NCBI RefSeq assembly: GCF_024362405.1
Contig: NZ_CP101454.1
Location: forward strand, 1,860,001-1,924,000
Source of the DNA: Halorarius litoreus
Lineage (GTDB): Archaea > Halobacteriota > Halobacteria > Halobacteriales > Haloarculaceae
Reading direction: 5' to 3'
DNA: 64,000 bases
The notes beneath the pieces are model-generated. The model worked only from the letters and a program-made list of their open reading frames with translations, made no database searches and was not told the origin of the DNA. Made by a program: the position numbers and the translations under genes. Below are positions 26,188 to 34,221 of the stretch, piece after piece; the first letter of the stretch is position 1, and each line of letters opens with the position of its first letter.

Positions 26188-27537
26188 TCAGGGAACCGGG
26201 TCGAAGTACGCCGCCAGCTCCCGACCGAACTCGTCGGCCAGTTCCGCCACCTCTTCGCCCGTGAGCACCTCGTAGCCCTCTTCGAGCGCCGACTCCACGT
26301 GCGGGCCGAGCGCGACATCGAACAGCGCGTCGCTCGCGGCGAACGCCTCGGGCGTGCGGAACTCCCGCTCTCGCTCGACGGCGTAGCGGTCGCCGTCCAG
26401 GAACGGGCCGTAGGCGTCGGTGTCTCGATAGGCCTCGTAGAACCCTTCGGCGTGCTCGCGGACGCCGACCGGCGGCCCGCCGTGGCGCTCGATTGCGGGG
26501 AGTTCGGCGACCGAACACTCCACGAACAGCACCGCGGTCTCGTTCGCCACGCGCAGCGAGCGGAGGGGCGCGAACCCGCGGCGGTCGAGCTCGCCCGCCA
26601 GCCCGCCGAGCGACTTGTCGAGCTGTGGGTAGAGCTGGTCCTCGACGACGTCGGGGGCGTCGAACCGCACCGCGACCGGGTGGGTGCCCCGCGCCCGGAG
26701 GTGCTCGCGAACGTCCTCAGCGTCGAGCGGGTCGAGCGTCCGGGGCTCGAACAGCGCCTCGCGGGGGTCCGCGAGCAGGTCGCGCGCGTAGTGGACGAGC
26801 CGTGCGAAGTTCCGTTCGGAGAGGGCGGCCGCGACGTTCCGCTCGGGGTCCGTCGGGTCGACGACGACGAGCGCGTCGTCGAACGATTTCCGGCCGTGGG
26901 ACTCGGGGTCGAAGACGACGGGAGGCTGCCAGTCGGCAGCGGCCTCGACGAGCTCCCGGAAGCCGCCGTGTTCGAGCACCAGCAGTTCGGTCAGGTAGCC
27001 CGCGAACCCCTGTGTGCGGAGGTCGGAGCCGTACGCACCGACGGCTTTCAGGAACGCCTTCGCCACCCGGACCTCGTCGGCGAGGTCGTCGTCGAGTCGC
27101 GCTTCGAGGTAGGCGGTGTGGAACGGCGTCCGGTCGACCGCCGACTGGATGTCGTTGGCGGTCGCGACGTCGTAACAGGGGACGAGGTCCACGTCGAACC
27201 CCTCGAACGAGCCCTTCACGTACGGGTGTTCGGCGAACTCCTCGTGGCCCTCGGGGAGGACGGTGTGGCCCACCTCCAGCCCGTACGCTTCGAGCTTCTC
27301 CCGGGGGAGGTCGGCGGGGAAGCGGACGAACAGGTCGATGTCGCGGTCGCCGGCCAGCCACGTCCCTCTCGCCGTCGAGCCGACGAGCAACACGTCGGCG
27401 TCGACTGCGAGGTCGGCGACGGCGGCTTCGGCTCGCTCCCGGAGGGTCGCGGCGACCGCGTCGAGCCGCGCGCGCTCTGCGTCGTCCGGGACGACTCGTG
27501 CCCGGACGGCGTCGACGACGGCCGCGAACTCACTCAT
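26188..27537 (-). CDS. cca: CCA-adding tRNA nucleotidyltransferase, class I
   Basis: A 449-residue archaeal enzyme that builds or repairs the 3'-CCA of tRNAs. The nucleotidyltransferase signature is LLVGSTARGTWLAGDRDIDLFVRFP (here read as VGSTARGTW plus the DID metal-binding aspartates, about 50-72). The tRNA-NucTransf2 middle domain follows (YDVATANDIQSAVDRTPFH; VRVAKAFLKAVGAYGSDLRTQGF) and the tail region has HGGPPVGVREHAEGFYEAY. Length and layout fit class I enzymes. It is convergent with the deacetylase gene. Confidence 0.94.
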   Translation of the reverse strand: MSEFAAVVDAVRARVVPDDAERARLDAVAATLRERAEAAVADLAVDADVLLVGSTARGTWLAGDRDIDLFVRFPADLPREKLEAYGLEVGHTVLPEGHEEFAEHPYVKGSFEGFDVDLVPCYDVATANDIQSAVDRTPFHTAYLEARLDDDLADEVRVAKAFLKAVGAYGSDLRTQGFAGYLTELLVLEHGGFRELVEAAADWQPPVVFDPESHGRKSFDDALVVVDPTDPERNVAAALSERNFARLVHYARDLLADPREALFEPRTLDPLDAEDVREHLRARGTHPVAVRFDAPDVVEDQLYPQLDKSLGGLAGELDRRGFAPLRSLRVANETAVLFVECSVAELPAIERHGGPPVGVREHAEGFYEAYRDTDAYGPFLDGDRYAVEREREFRTPEAFAASDALFDVALGPHVESALEEGYEVLTGEEVAELADEFGRELAAYFDPVP

Positions 27538-27591
27538 ATCCGGGGTTGGCCGAGCGGTCGTGAAAACGTGTCGATGCGCGGAGTTCGACGG

Positions 27592-28179
27592 CTACACCGT
27601 GTCGTCGTCCTGCTGCTCCCCGATTTCACGAGCGAGCGCCACCAGATAGGAGAGTCCCTGCTGGACCTCCTCGTCACGGAGCGACTGCAGGAGCCCCAGC
27701 GTCCCCAGCTCTGTCTCCTCCTCGCCTGCCGCCTCGACCGCTCGCAGCAGCCGCCCCACGTCGCCGGCGACCTCGGGGTCGCTCGCCAGCGCTACCGCGT
27801 CGTCGCCGACGGCGTCCTCGACCTCCCGGAGTGTCTCGCCGGTGGCGGCGAGCTCGTCGAGCGTCCCGTCGCGCTCCAGTCGCGAGAGCGTCCGGAGCGC
27901 ACGTTCGAGGTCGGCCGGGTTCGTGCCGATCGCGGTGGCGAGCGTCCCGGCCGACCCCCCGTTTCCATCCCCACCGAGCAGCGCAGAACTCGTCTCCGCG
28001 AGGCCGTTGACGAGGGTGTCGTCTATCGCCGAGGTGGCGAGCGACGTGGTGTCGAGGACGGCGTTCGCCCGGTCCAGCCGCTCGACGAAGTCGATGACTG
28101 CCCCCGGCTTCTCCTCGATGGCCCGGTCGAGCGCCGCCCGGGCCGCCTCCGGGGTCGCGCCCCGCCTGTCGTCTGGCAT
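27592..28179 (-). CDS. DUF1641 domain protein (last gene of the sulfur operon)
   Basis: A 195-residue acidic helical protein. It carries the DUF1641 core near the end: GTLGLLQSLRDEEVQQGLSYLVALAREIG. In family members this domain often lies beside sulfide:quinone oxidoreductase-like proteins. It shares the pattern 'VERLDRANAVLDTTSLATSAIDDTLVNGLAETSS' with the next gene upstream, so the two arose by duplication. It is read from the same strand as that gene after an 84-base gap. Confidence 0.8.
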   Translation of the reverse strand: MPDDRRGATPEAARAALDRAIEEKPGAVIDFVERLDRANAVLDTTSLATSAIDDTLVNGLAETSSALLGGDGNGGSAGTLATAIGTNPADLERALRTLSRLERDGTLDELAATGETLREVEDAVGDDAVALASDPEVAGDVGRLLRAVEAAGEEETELGTLGLLQSLRDEEVQQGLSYLVALAREIGEQQDDDTV

Positions 28180-28263
28180 GGATACCTCTCCTTTTGGAGG
28201 CCTCTATGGTAAGTTCCGTGACTCGTCGGCTCTCGGGGCAAGCCATCGAAAAAGCGCCGACGG

Positions 28264-28980
28264 TCAGCGGTCGGTCGTCTCGTCGCCGGGCTCGTGGCCG
28301 AGTCCGCGCGCCAGCGCGACGAGGAACCCCATCCCACGGCGAACCTCCTCGTCCCGGAGCGCCCGGACCAGTCCCACCGCGCCGAGCGGCTCGGCTCCCT
28401 CGCGCTCGGCCGCCCCCACGGCCGAGAGCGCCCGCTGCAGCCCGCGTGCCGTCTCGGGCTCGGCTGCGGTGTCGACCACCTCTCCCAGCCGGCTGCCCGT
28501 GCGCGCGAGCGACTGGACCATCTCGTCGTCGAGCGCCGCCGTCGCGAGCGTCAGTCCGTCGGCGAGCTGGGCCAGCTCGTCGAGCGTCCCCGTCTGTTGG
28601 AGGCGGACGAGCGTCCCGAGCGCCGCGTCGAGGTCCGCCGCGTTCTCGCCGAGCGAGCCAGCGAGCTGGACCGTCTCGGGCGTCGCGAGCCCGTCTGCAG
28701 ATTCGGCCAGCAGCGACGACGTCTCGGCGAGTTCCATCACCATCCGGTCGTCGAGCGCCGCCGTCGCGAGCGACGTGGTGTCGAGCAAGTCGTTGACCAG
28801 CCCGAGTCGCTCGACGAACGCGACGACCTCCTCCGGGTTGTCGGCGATGGCTGCTTCGAGCGCCTGCCGTGCCGCCTCGGCGTCGGCCGTCTCCGTCGGT
28901 GGCTCCACCGTCTCGGTCTCCTCGGCCGACTGCTCGGCCGATTCATCGACCTGCATCTCTTCGGATGTCTGCTCTCCCAT
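28264..28980 (-). CDS. DUF1641 domain protein
   Basis: A 238-residue acidic protein. A Glu/Ser/Thr-rich tail leads into helices with VVAFVERLGLVNDLLDTTSLATAALDDRMVMELAETSSLL, and the C-terminus has the DUF1641 core LGAVGLVRALRDEEVRRGMGFLVALARGLG. ATG at 28980 is preferred to GTG at 28989. It begins a few bases after the flavoprotein gene stops, as expected for a two-part complex with that enzyme. The molecular role of DUF1641 is not known. Confidence 0.82.
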   Translation of the reverse strand: MGEQTSEEMQVDESAEQSAEETETVEPPTETADAEAARQALEAAIADNPEEVVAFVERLGLVNDLLDTTSLATAALDDRMVMELAETSSLLAESADGLATPETVQLAGSLGENAADLDAALGTLVRLQQTGTLDELAQLADGLTLATAALDDEMVQSLARTGSRLGEVVDTAAEPETARGLQRALSAVGAAEREGAEPLGAVGLVRALRDEEVRRGMGFLVALARGLGHEPGDETTDR

Positions 28981-28990
28981 CTCAGTCACC

Positions 28991-30139
28991 TCAGAGGAGC
29001 CCCCGGGCGGTCAGCCAGTAGGACTCGTTGTACGCGAGCTTCCCCCAGTGGAGGAGCGTCGACGGCTCGCGGACGACGGGCTCGTCGCCGTAGGCGAACT
29101 CGACGAACGTGGCCTCGTCCATCCCGCTCTCGATGAAGCAGACGGTCTTGCCGTCGAACGTCGCGGTGGGGAGCTGTCCCCGGACCGTGGCGGCCAGTCG
29201 GTCGGCGACGACGCCCGCCTCGTAGTGGGCGACGCTGCCGGCTTTCGAGGTCGGGACGTCGGCCACGTCACCGATGGCGTAGACGTTCTCGGCGTCTTTG
29301 GCTTCGAGCGTGTGCTTGTCGACGGCGACCCAGCCGTCGTCACCGAGGCCCGCCTCGCGGATCATGTCGTTGCCCGCGTGCGGCGGGATGGCGACGAGCA
29401 GGTCGTAGTCGAGCTCCGTGCCCTCGAGGGTGTGAATGGTCCTGTTCTCGGGGTCGACTTCGTCGGCGTTGAAGAACGTCTCCAGCCGGATGTCGCGCTC
29501 GGCGAACTCCTCGGTCGCCCACTCCGCGATGGACTTGATGCCGTGCGCGCGCTGGATGGGGTAGGTGTACGTGATGTCGATGTCGTCGCGCAGGCCACGC
29601 TCCCGGAACCACGCGTCGGCCATCAGCACGAACTCGACGGGTGCGGCCGGACACATGTGCGGGACGCCGACGACCGAGAGCACGAGGTGGCCCTCGGTGA
29701 ACTCGGCGAGCGCGTCGCGCAGCGCCTCGGCGCCCTCGGGGCCGTAGAAGTGGTGGCCCCCCTCGACGAGTCCCGGTACCTCGTCGGGGACGAGCTGGGC
29801 GCCCATCGCGAGCACGAGGTGGTCGTAGTCGAGTCTTCGGAGGTCGCCGTCGAGGTCGAGGTGCTTCGCGTCGGTGTCGATGCCGGTGACGCGGTCGATG
29901 CGGAGGTCGACGCGGGAGGTGTCGACGAGGTCAGCGACGGGGCGGCGGGCCTCGGCGAGCGTCTTCTTGCCGAACGCGACGTAGAGGAACGCCGGCTTGT
30001 ACGTCTGTTCGGGCGTGTCGGTGACGAGCGTCACGCGGACGTCGCCCGCGTCGATCTCGGCTGCGAGGTCGTCGGTGAGGCGGTTGGCGAGCACGGTGCC
30101 GCCGGTGCCGCCGCCGACGATGACGATGTTCTCTGTCAT
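28991..30139 (-). CDS. Sulfide:quinone oxidoreductase-like FAD-dependent protein
   Basis: A 382-residue flavoprotein of the pyridine-nucleotide-disulfide/SQR family. Residues 3-20 (NIVIVGGGTGGTVLANRL) bind FAD; VLAMGAQLVPDEVPGLVEGG and the second motif VYAIGDVADVPTSKAG are the second and third family signatures. A Cys in PHMCPAAPVEF (about 163) and another near GKTVCFIESG could act in sulfur chemistry. No membrane segment is present, but SQR-type enzymes bind the membrane face. It sits between TusA/DsrE genes and two DUF1641 genes, which points to sulfide or persulfide oxidation. Confidence 0.82.
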   Translation of the reverse strand: MTENIVIVGGGTGGTVLANRLTDDLAAEIDAGDVRVTLVTDTPEQTYKPAFLYVAFGKKTLAEARRPVADLVDTSRVDLRIDRVTGIDTDAKHLDLDGDLRRLDYDHLVLAMGAQLVPDEVPGLVEGGHHFYGPEGAEALRDALAEFTEGHLVLSVVGVPHMCPAAPVEFVLMADAWFRERGLRDDIDITYTYPIQRAHGIKSIAEWATEEFAERDIRLETFFNADEVDPENRTIHTLEGTELDYDLLVAIPPHAGNDMIREAGLGDDGWVAVDKHTLEAKDAENVYAIGDVADVPTSKAGSVAHYEAGVVADRLAATVRGQLPTATFDGKTVCFIESGMDEATFVEFAYGDEPVVREPSTLLHWGKLAYNESYWLTARGLL

Positions 30140-30173
30140 GGTGTGGGATGGAAACCGGTGGTCAGCGGGCGAT

Positions 30174-30422
30174 TCAGGCCGTGGTCTCGACGAAGACGGA
30201 CCAGTAGCCCTCGTCGCCGTGTTCGACGACACCGAGCAGCTCGTGGCCGGCCTTGTCGACCCACTCGGAGACGTCGTGGCTGGAGGAGCTGTCGGTGGTC
30301 TGCAGCTCGAAGACGGTGCCCGGGTCGGCCTTGCGGACCTTGCCGATGAGGTCCATCAGGGGACCGGGGCAGGTCGCGCCGCGGGAGTCAACGGTTACGT
30401 CGGGGGTGATGTCGGTGGTCAT
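30174..30422 (-). CDS. TusA-family sulfur carrier
   Basis: An 82-residue sulfur-trafficking protein. The sulfur-carrying Cys is in the family motif VDSRGATCPGPLMDLIGKV (about residue 18). It passes persulfide sulfur between enzymes. It lies between the DsrE-like gene and the flavoprotein gene, on one strand with short gaps, so they should form one operon. Confidence 0.92.
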   Translation of the reverse strand: MTTDITPDVTVDSRGATCPGPLMDLIGKVRKADPGTVFELQTTDSSSSHDVSEWVDKAGHELLGVVEHGDEGYWSVFVETTA

Positions 30423-30471
30423 TGTCGTGTGGGATGGGTGTCGTTGTGGTGTGGTCGGATGCGGTACGAGG

Positions 30472-30870
30472 TCAGACGAACATGACCTGTTTGTCGGCGG
30501 CGTGGCGGAGGAAGCCGGAGACGCCGAGGACGTCGTCGAAGACGTCGTCGTAGTCCTCCAGGGTCTTCCCGAGCGCGTCCATCGACAGCTCGCAGGCGTA
30601 GACGTGGATGGGGCCGAGTTCCTTCGCGCGGGCGAGGTTCTCGTTGAACAGCGCCATGTCCATGTGCTCGGCGGTCATCATCGCCTGCCCCACGGGGCCG
30701 ATCTCGAAGTCCATGTTCGCGATGGTCTCGCGGTCGAACGCTTCGAGACCGTCCATCGTGGCGAACACGTCCACCGGTATCTCGGAGGCCGCCGCGATGG
30801 CCGCGATGTTGCCGACTGCCTGGAGCCGTTCGAGCTTGCCGGACGCCAGTACGATTGCGTATCCATTCAT
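30472..30870 (-). CDS. DsrE/DsrF/DrsH-like protein, first gene of the sulfur operon
   Basis: A 132-residue DsrE-fold protein. The start at 30870 (MNGYAIVLASGKLERLQA) is the normal N-terminus. VDVFATMDGLEAFDRE and the region IHVYACELSMDALG carry the family pattern; the Cys in YACELSMD is the likely sulfur-binding residue. DsrE-like proteins form trimers and hand sulfur to TusA. It is the first of five co-directional genes (30870 down to 27592). Confidence 0.85.
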   Translation of the reverse strand: MNGYAIVLASGKLERLQAVGNIAAIAAASEIPVDVFATMDGLEAFDRETIANMDFEIGPVGQAMMTAEHMDMALFNENLARAKELGPIHVYACELSMDALGKTLEDYDDVFDDVLGVSGFLRHAADKQVMFV

Positions 30871-31143
30871 TGGCTGTTCACGACTGAAGGGAGGGATGGA
30901 GTGAGGATAGTATTGCAAGATAATTCCAAGATTGTGGGAATCGGAGGGTTGGATAGCACGCATCTCGGCTGCCTCGACTGTTTGATGGGCTATGGGGTTT
31001 CACAGTATGTACTGTTCTGTAGGTCGCTACTTGTGTCTCGCTTCAGTGCCGTGGGCGCGCCGTGGTCGAACCCTGTGAACGCCTGTCGCGCCGCGAATCG
31101 AAGCGAAATCCATAAGAGGCAAATCGGATTATGTGGAGATAAG
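30871..31143. other. Intergenic promoter region
   Basis: Between the sulfur operon and tRNA-Asn. On the minus strand an AT-rich stretch (attatcttgcaatactatcc, 30906-30926) is the likely promoter of the DsrE-like gene. Near 31110-31140 an AT-rich run on the plus strand is suited to drive tRNA-Asn. No gene is seen. Confidence 0.4.
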
Positions 31144-31215
31144 CCGCCTTAGCTCAGTTGGTAGAGCACCTCGCTGTTAACGAGGTGGTCCCAGGTTCGA
31201 GCCCTGGAGGTGGCG
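31144..31215 (+). tRNA. tRNA-Asn (anticodon GTT)
   Basis: A complete cloverleaf: acceptor GCCGCCT with AGGTGGC (one G-T pair), D-arm GCTCAGTTGGTAGAGC, anticodon stem CCTCG/CGAGG around CTGTTAA (anticodon GTT), T-arm CCCAGGTTCGAGCCCTGG, discriminator G. No intron. Confidence 0.96.
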
Positions 31216-31314
31216 CTTCTCGACTCACCCGCGTCCCCACCAGCGACTGCGCCCAGTCTCAGTTTCCGGGGACCGAGCTACATCGCTATAGTGACACGTC
31301 GCGTACGGTCCCGC

Positions 31315-31752
31315 ATGTACCGAGACGTTCTCGTTCCGACCGACGGTAGCGACGCGGCCGAAGCTGCGGTCGAGCACGCCATCGACCACGCGGTGCGCTA
31401 CGATGCGGCGCTGCACGTCGTGCACGTCGTCGACCCGGTAACGCTCCCGCCCTCACCCAACGGCGGACGGATTCTCGAAACCCTCGAACGACAGGGCCGT
31501 GCCGCCATCGAGCGCGTCGCCCAGCAAGCGGAGAACGCCGAGGTCCGGACGATCGAGAGCGCCGTCGTCAGCGGCCCACCGCACACGGGTATCCTCGAGT
31601 ACATCGACGAACACGACATCGACCTCGTGGTGATGGGCACGCACGGCCGTCGTGGGCTCGACCGGTTCCTGCTCGGGAGCGTCACCGAGCGGGTCGTCCG
31701 ACTGACCGACGTCCCCGTGCTCGTTGTCCACCCGAACCCGCCGTCGGAGTGA
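31315..31752 (+). CDS. Universal stress protein, UspA family
   Basis: A 145-residue USP-fold protein. MYRDVLVPTDGSDAAEAAVEHA is the N-terminal ATP-binding strand and loop; the C-terminal GTHGRRGLDRFLLGSVTERVVR is the nucleotide-binding motif G-x2-G-x9-G-S/T. So this is an ATP-binding type. It follows tRNA-Asn after about 100 bases. The family takes part in stress responses, often in several copies per haloarchaeon. Confidence 0.93.
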   Translation: MYRDVLVPTDGSDAAEAAVEHAIDHAVRYDAALHVVHVVDPVTLPPSPNGGRILETLERQGRAAIERVAQQAENAEVRTIESAVVSGPPHTGILEYIDEHDIDLVVMGTHGRRGLDRFLLGSVTERVVRLTDVPVLVVHPNPPSE

Positions 31753-31858
31753 GACACGGCCGTTCAGGGGGTCATCACCACGAGGGCAGCGGTCGAGCGC
31801 GACGTTTCGATGCCCTTGCCAGAATCCCTTTTATCAACTCCTGGTTCTACACGGGTGG

Positions 31859-31975
31859 ATGCGCCACGCAACCAGCACCGCGCTGTCCGCTGTCACCGCA
31901 GACGGGCAGAAGCAGACCGACTTCGACCAGCCAACCGACCAGCCGCTCCGCTCGACGACGGAGGTGGCCCGATGA
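31859..31975 (+). CDS. Leaderless 38-residue protein, start of a two-gene micro-operon
   Basis: A TTTTATCAA box at 31828-31836 lies 25-30 bases before this ATG, so the mRNA should begin at or right beside the start codon. The peptide begins MRHATSTALSAVTADGQ, is polar and has no known motif. Its TGA overlaps the ATG of the next small gene (ATGA), so translation of the second likely depends on the first. Too short to place in a family. Confidence 0.5.
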   Translation: MRHATSTALSAVTADGQKQTDFDQPTDQPLRSTTEVAR

Positions 31976-32154
31976 CGATGAACACCGGCCGCACGTCCCA
32001 GCCGTGGGAACGGACCGACCGCCACCCGCAGCTCCCCGGGCAGAATCTCTGCCACTTCGAGCTGACCGGCGGTGATGACATCTGTATGTACGACGAGGAC
32101 AACCCCGAGGCGTACATCATCGGTGACAGCGTTGAGGTCGGTACGAGACGGTAG
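31972..32154 (+). CDS. Small conserved-looking 60-residue protein
   Basis: The ATG at 31972 overlaps the stop of the 38-residue ORF. The protein reads MTMNTGRTSQPWERTDRHP, then a core CHFELTGGDDICMYDEDNPE and AYIIGDSVEVGTRR. The 'Y-D-E-D-N-P-x-A-x-I/V' core resembles small haloarchaeal proteins of the DUF7331 type that have one 'YDxENPxAWI' sequence. Function unknown. Confidence 0.55.
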   Translation: MTMNTGRTSQPWERTDRHPQLPGQNLCHFELTGGDDICMYDEDNPEAYIIGDSVEVGTRR

Positions 32155-32328
32155 CGGCCTCCAGACTGCTCCCGCCCGCTCCCGCGCTCGGCCACCATCG
32201 AGTGCTCCCTTTTCCGTTCGCGATCTACGCTTCGAGAGCGGCCGCTCTCTGGCGGTTCTTCTCGCGGAGTGGATGCGGGAGGAGGATGGAGGGCGTGGAG
32301 CCGGACGGGGGCCGTCGGGATCGGGAAC
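32155..32328. other. Short GC-rich intergenic stretch
   Basis: Downstream of the micro-operon and between convergent genes. No protein-like frame or RNA structure was found. Confidence 0.3.
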
Positions 32329-32577
32329 TCAGGCAGGGCGCTTGTGGCTGTGGCCGAGGACCATGGCCACGATGTTCACGAGGAGCAGGGCGCCGAACGC
32401 GAGCGGGCGCGTGCTCAGGACACCGCCTGCGAGCAGGGGCACGTACGACAGCGGGAGGAGGGTGCCGACCCAGAAGGCGACGAAGCTGACGAACGTCCCG
32501 AGGGCGTCAGCGAGGCTGTCGAGCGGCGAGGCGACGTCGGAGAGCGGGAGGGTGCTCGGTGATTCGGACGTGGACAT
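32329..32577 (-). CDS. Small two-helix membrane protein
   Basis: An 82-residue protein: Ser/Pro-rich N-terminus, then two hydrophobic segments (LGTFVSFVAFWVGTLLPLSYV and LAFGALLLVNIVAMVLG) and a tail HSHKRPA. An ATTATATGG box on the minus strand near 32621 gives a short leader to the ATG at 32577. No family recognised. Confidence 0.55.
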   Translation of the reverse strand: MSTSESPSTLPLSDVASPLDSLADALGTFVSFVAFWVGTLLPLSYVPLLAGGVLSTRPLAFGALLLVNIVAMVLGHSHKRPA

Positions 32578-32887
32578 GGTGTGTGGCTCCACCCATCCGT
32601 ACGCCCCCTGACCCCATATAATGGAAATATCGTTGGCACGATTTCGGGTCGATTCACCGCCGGTCCGGTGGTACTACTCCGTTCGTGGTGGTTTTACGAA
32701 CGCGTTAGAATCTTTTAGACGTTTTATACTCACCTGAGAACGATTATCTCTCGATGGGGTTTCGACGGACGGCTGGAACGGACGTGTCGCGATCGAGCAC
32801 GCCGGCGGGTTCCCGTCGGGACCCACCACCGTATCCACAGGCAGTCGGGCCCAACCGTCATCCGTCGCGCGGCCGTAGTGGCTGACG
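32578..32887. other. Intergenic region with AT-rich promoter elements
   Basis: AT-rich 32617-32745 against the GC-rich background. It holds the minus-strand box ATTATATGG near 32621 for the gene at 32577 and a tttttagacgttttatact-like AT-rich stretch near 32713-32731 that may be a second promoter or terminator. No gene is seen here. Confidence 0.4.
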
Positions 32888-33268
32888 ATGGAGACACTCG
32901 AACTGCCCACCGACGAGACGGTGACGCCCGACGACGTGTTCCTGTTCGGCGGCTACCCGTACCGGTTCGTTCCCGGAGAGGGCGAGGGGTTCACCCTCTC
33001 GCCGCTCTACTGGGGTGGCGGCGACATGGACATCCCGTTTCGCGACCGGGAGGAACTGGCATTCCGGTGGGGTGACGACGGCGACGCGAGCGGGCCGATG
33101 ACCGACGAGGCGTGGCGCGAGTGGCTCGCCGAGCGCCGGGACGACGACCGGTTCGACGAGGCGGAACTCGACGCGCTCGCGCGGGAACTCGGGGTGGCGG
33201 AGGATGGGGGTCACGACGGGGACGACAACGGGCTGGTCGGGCGGCTTCGCGACCGGCTCGGGCGCTGA
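32888..33268 (+). CDS. Small acidic haloarchaeal protein
   Basis: A 126-residue very acidic protein. Reads METLELPTDETVTPDDVFLF, then GGYPYRFVPGEGEGFTLSPL and an aromatic centre YWGGGDMDIPFRDREELAFRW, followed by a charged helical region and a C-terminal basic helix. No motif recognised; the first half looks like a small beta barrel. Probably a real gene because of codon use and composition. Confidence 0.6.
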   Translation: METLELPTDETVTPDDVFLFGGYPYRFVPGEGEGFTLSPLYWGGGDMDIPFRDREELAFRWGDDGDASGPMTDEAWREWLAERRDDDRFDEAELDALARELGVAEDGGHDGDDNGLVGRLRDRLGR

Positions 33269-33348
33269 TTGGCGGCATATTCGTGGGTGGCAGCGGTACG
33301 TCCGTGAGGGCCGGCACCACGACCCCCGGGGCTGTTCGATGGAAACCT

Positions 33349-33357
33349 ATTATACCT
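33349..33357 (+). promoter_or_regulatory. TATA box of the small zinc-finger gene
   Basis: The AT-rich sequence attatacct around 33349-33357 is 25-30 bases before 33382 and supports that ATG, rather than the ATG at 33361, as the start of the zinc-finger peptide. Confidence 0.5.
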
Positions 33358-33381
33358 ATGATGTACAATAAGCAATTAACC

Positions 33382-33519
33382 ATGGCGACACGCCAGCAGT
33401 CCGCCACCGGGGCGGCCATGGAGGGTTCGTACCACTCGTGTAGCTGCGGAGCCACCTTCGAGTCGACGGAGGCCCTCCTCGCACACGCCCGTGAGGACCA
33501 CGGGCTCTCGCCGGCGTAG
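33382..33519 (+). CDS. Small C2H2 zinc-finger peptide
   Basis: A 45-residue protein with one C2H2-type finger: SCGATFESTEALLAHAREDHG, with Cys pair in SCSC and His pair in HAREDH. Start at 33382 (MATRQQSATGAAM) is favoured by the TATA spacing. Haloarchaea hold many such one-finger proteins; some act in regulation of surface attachment, but no link is visible here. Confidence 0.75.
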   Translation: MATRQQSATGAAMEGSYHSCSCGATFESTEALLAHAREDHGLSPA

Positions 33520-33534
33520 CGCCCACCCACACTT

Positions 33535-34170
33535 CTACTGGACGACCGTGAACGCGTGGCCGTAGGTCTCGAGGTCACCTGCCAGTCGCACCCACAGCGG
33601 CACCAGCGCCTCCAGATAGCGCGCGGACCTGATGTCGCCGACGTCGCGGACCTCCGGCCAGCCGAGGTCGGCGAGTATCTCGGCGGTCTTCGCTTTCGCG
33701 TCCGTGTGGTCGCCACAGATGAACATCGGCGGCGTCTCGGCCTCGAACTCGGGGTCGACCATCTGGGCGTTCGAGACGGTGTTGAAACACTTCACGACGT
33801 ACGCGTCGGCGAGCGTCGCCTGGACGCGTTCACCGAGCGAGTCCGTCCCCCCGAACAGGAGGTGGGCGTCGCCCGTCGAGAAATCGAGCGGGTTCGTCGC
33901 GTCGAGGACGAGCGTGCCCGTGAACCGCTCGGCCCCTGCGAGGTCGAGGACGTCCTCGACGGCGTCGCCGCGAACCGCGAGCACTGCGACGTCGCCGTAG
34001 CCTGCGGCGTCGGCGAACGAGCCGGCCGCGACGCCGGCCTCCTCGGCCCACGCCGCGAGCTCGTCGGGACTACGCGTGCCGACGAGGACGTCCCAGCCGT
34101 GCCGGGCGAAGCCCGTCGCGAGCGCACGTCCCACGTCCCCGCTCCCAAGAATCCCGATTTTGTCGGCCAT
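33535..34170 (-). CDS. NADPH-dependent F420 reductase family protein
   Basis: A 211-residue Rossmann protein. The N-terminal motif KIGILGSGDVGRALATGFARHG binds NADP, followed by GTRSPDELAAW, then VLAVRGDAVEDVLDLAG and LVLDATNPLDF, and VVKCFNTVSNAQMVDPEF. This is the typical F420H2:NADP+ oxidoreductase (Fno) domain, which moves hydride between F420 and NADP. It could also be a relative that reduces other substrates. It is convergent with the zinc-finger gene. Confidence 0.82.
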   Translation of the reverse strand: MADKIGILGSGDVGRALATGFARHGWDVLVGTRSPDELAAWAEEAGVAAGSFADAAGYGDVAVLAVRGDAVEDVLDLAGAERFTGTLVLDATNPLDFSTGDAHLLFGGTDSLGERVQATLADAYVVKCFNTVSNAQMVDPEFEAETPPMFICGDHTDAKAKTAEILADLGWPEVRDVGDIRSARYLEALVPLWVRLAGDLETYGHAFTVVQ

Positions 34171-34221
34171 GCCGTCGCTATACGTCGGCCGCGAACATAA
34201 TCTCGCAGCCGGTCAGAAGAC

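Noticed and set aside
26299-28212. 637-codon plus-strand frame
   Set aside because: Antisense to the CCA-adding enzyme and a DUF1641 gene; composition is not protein-like and it crosses two real genes.
27842-30349. 835-codon plus-strand frame
   Set aside because: Runs antisense through DUF1641, flavoprotein and TusA genes; Ser/Arg-rich low-complexity start, no motifs.
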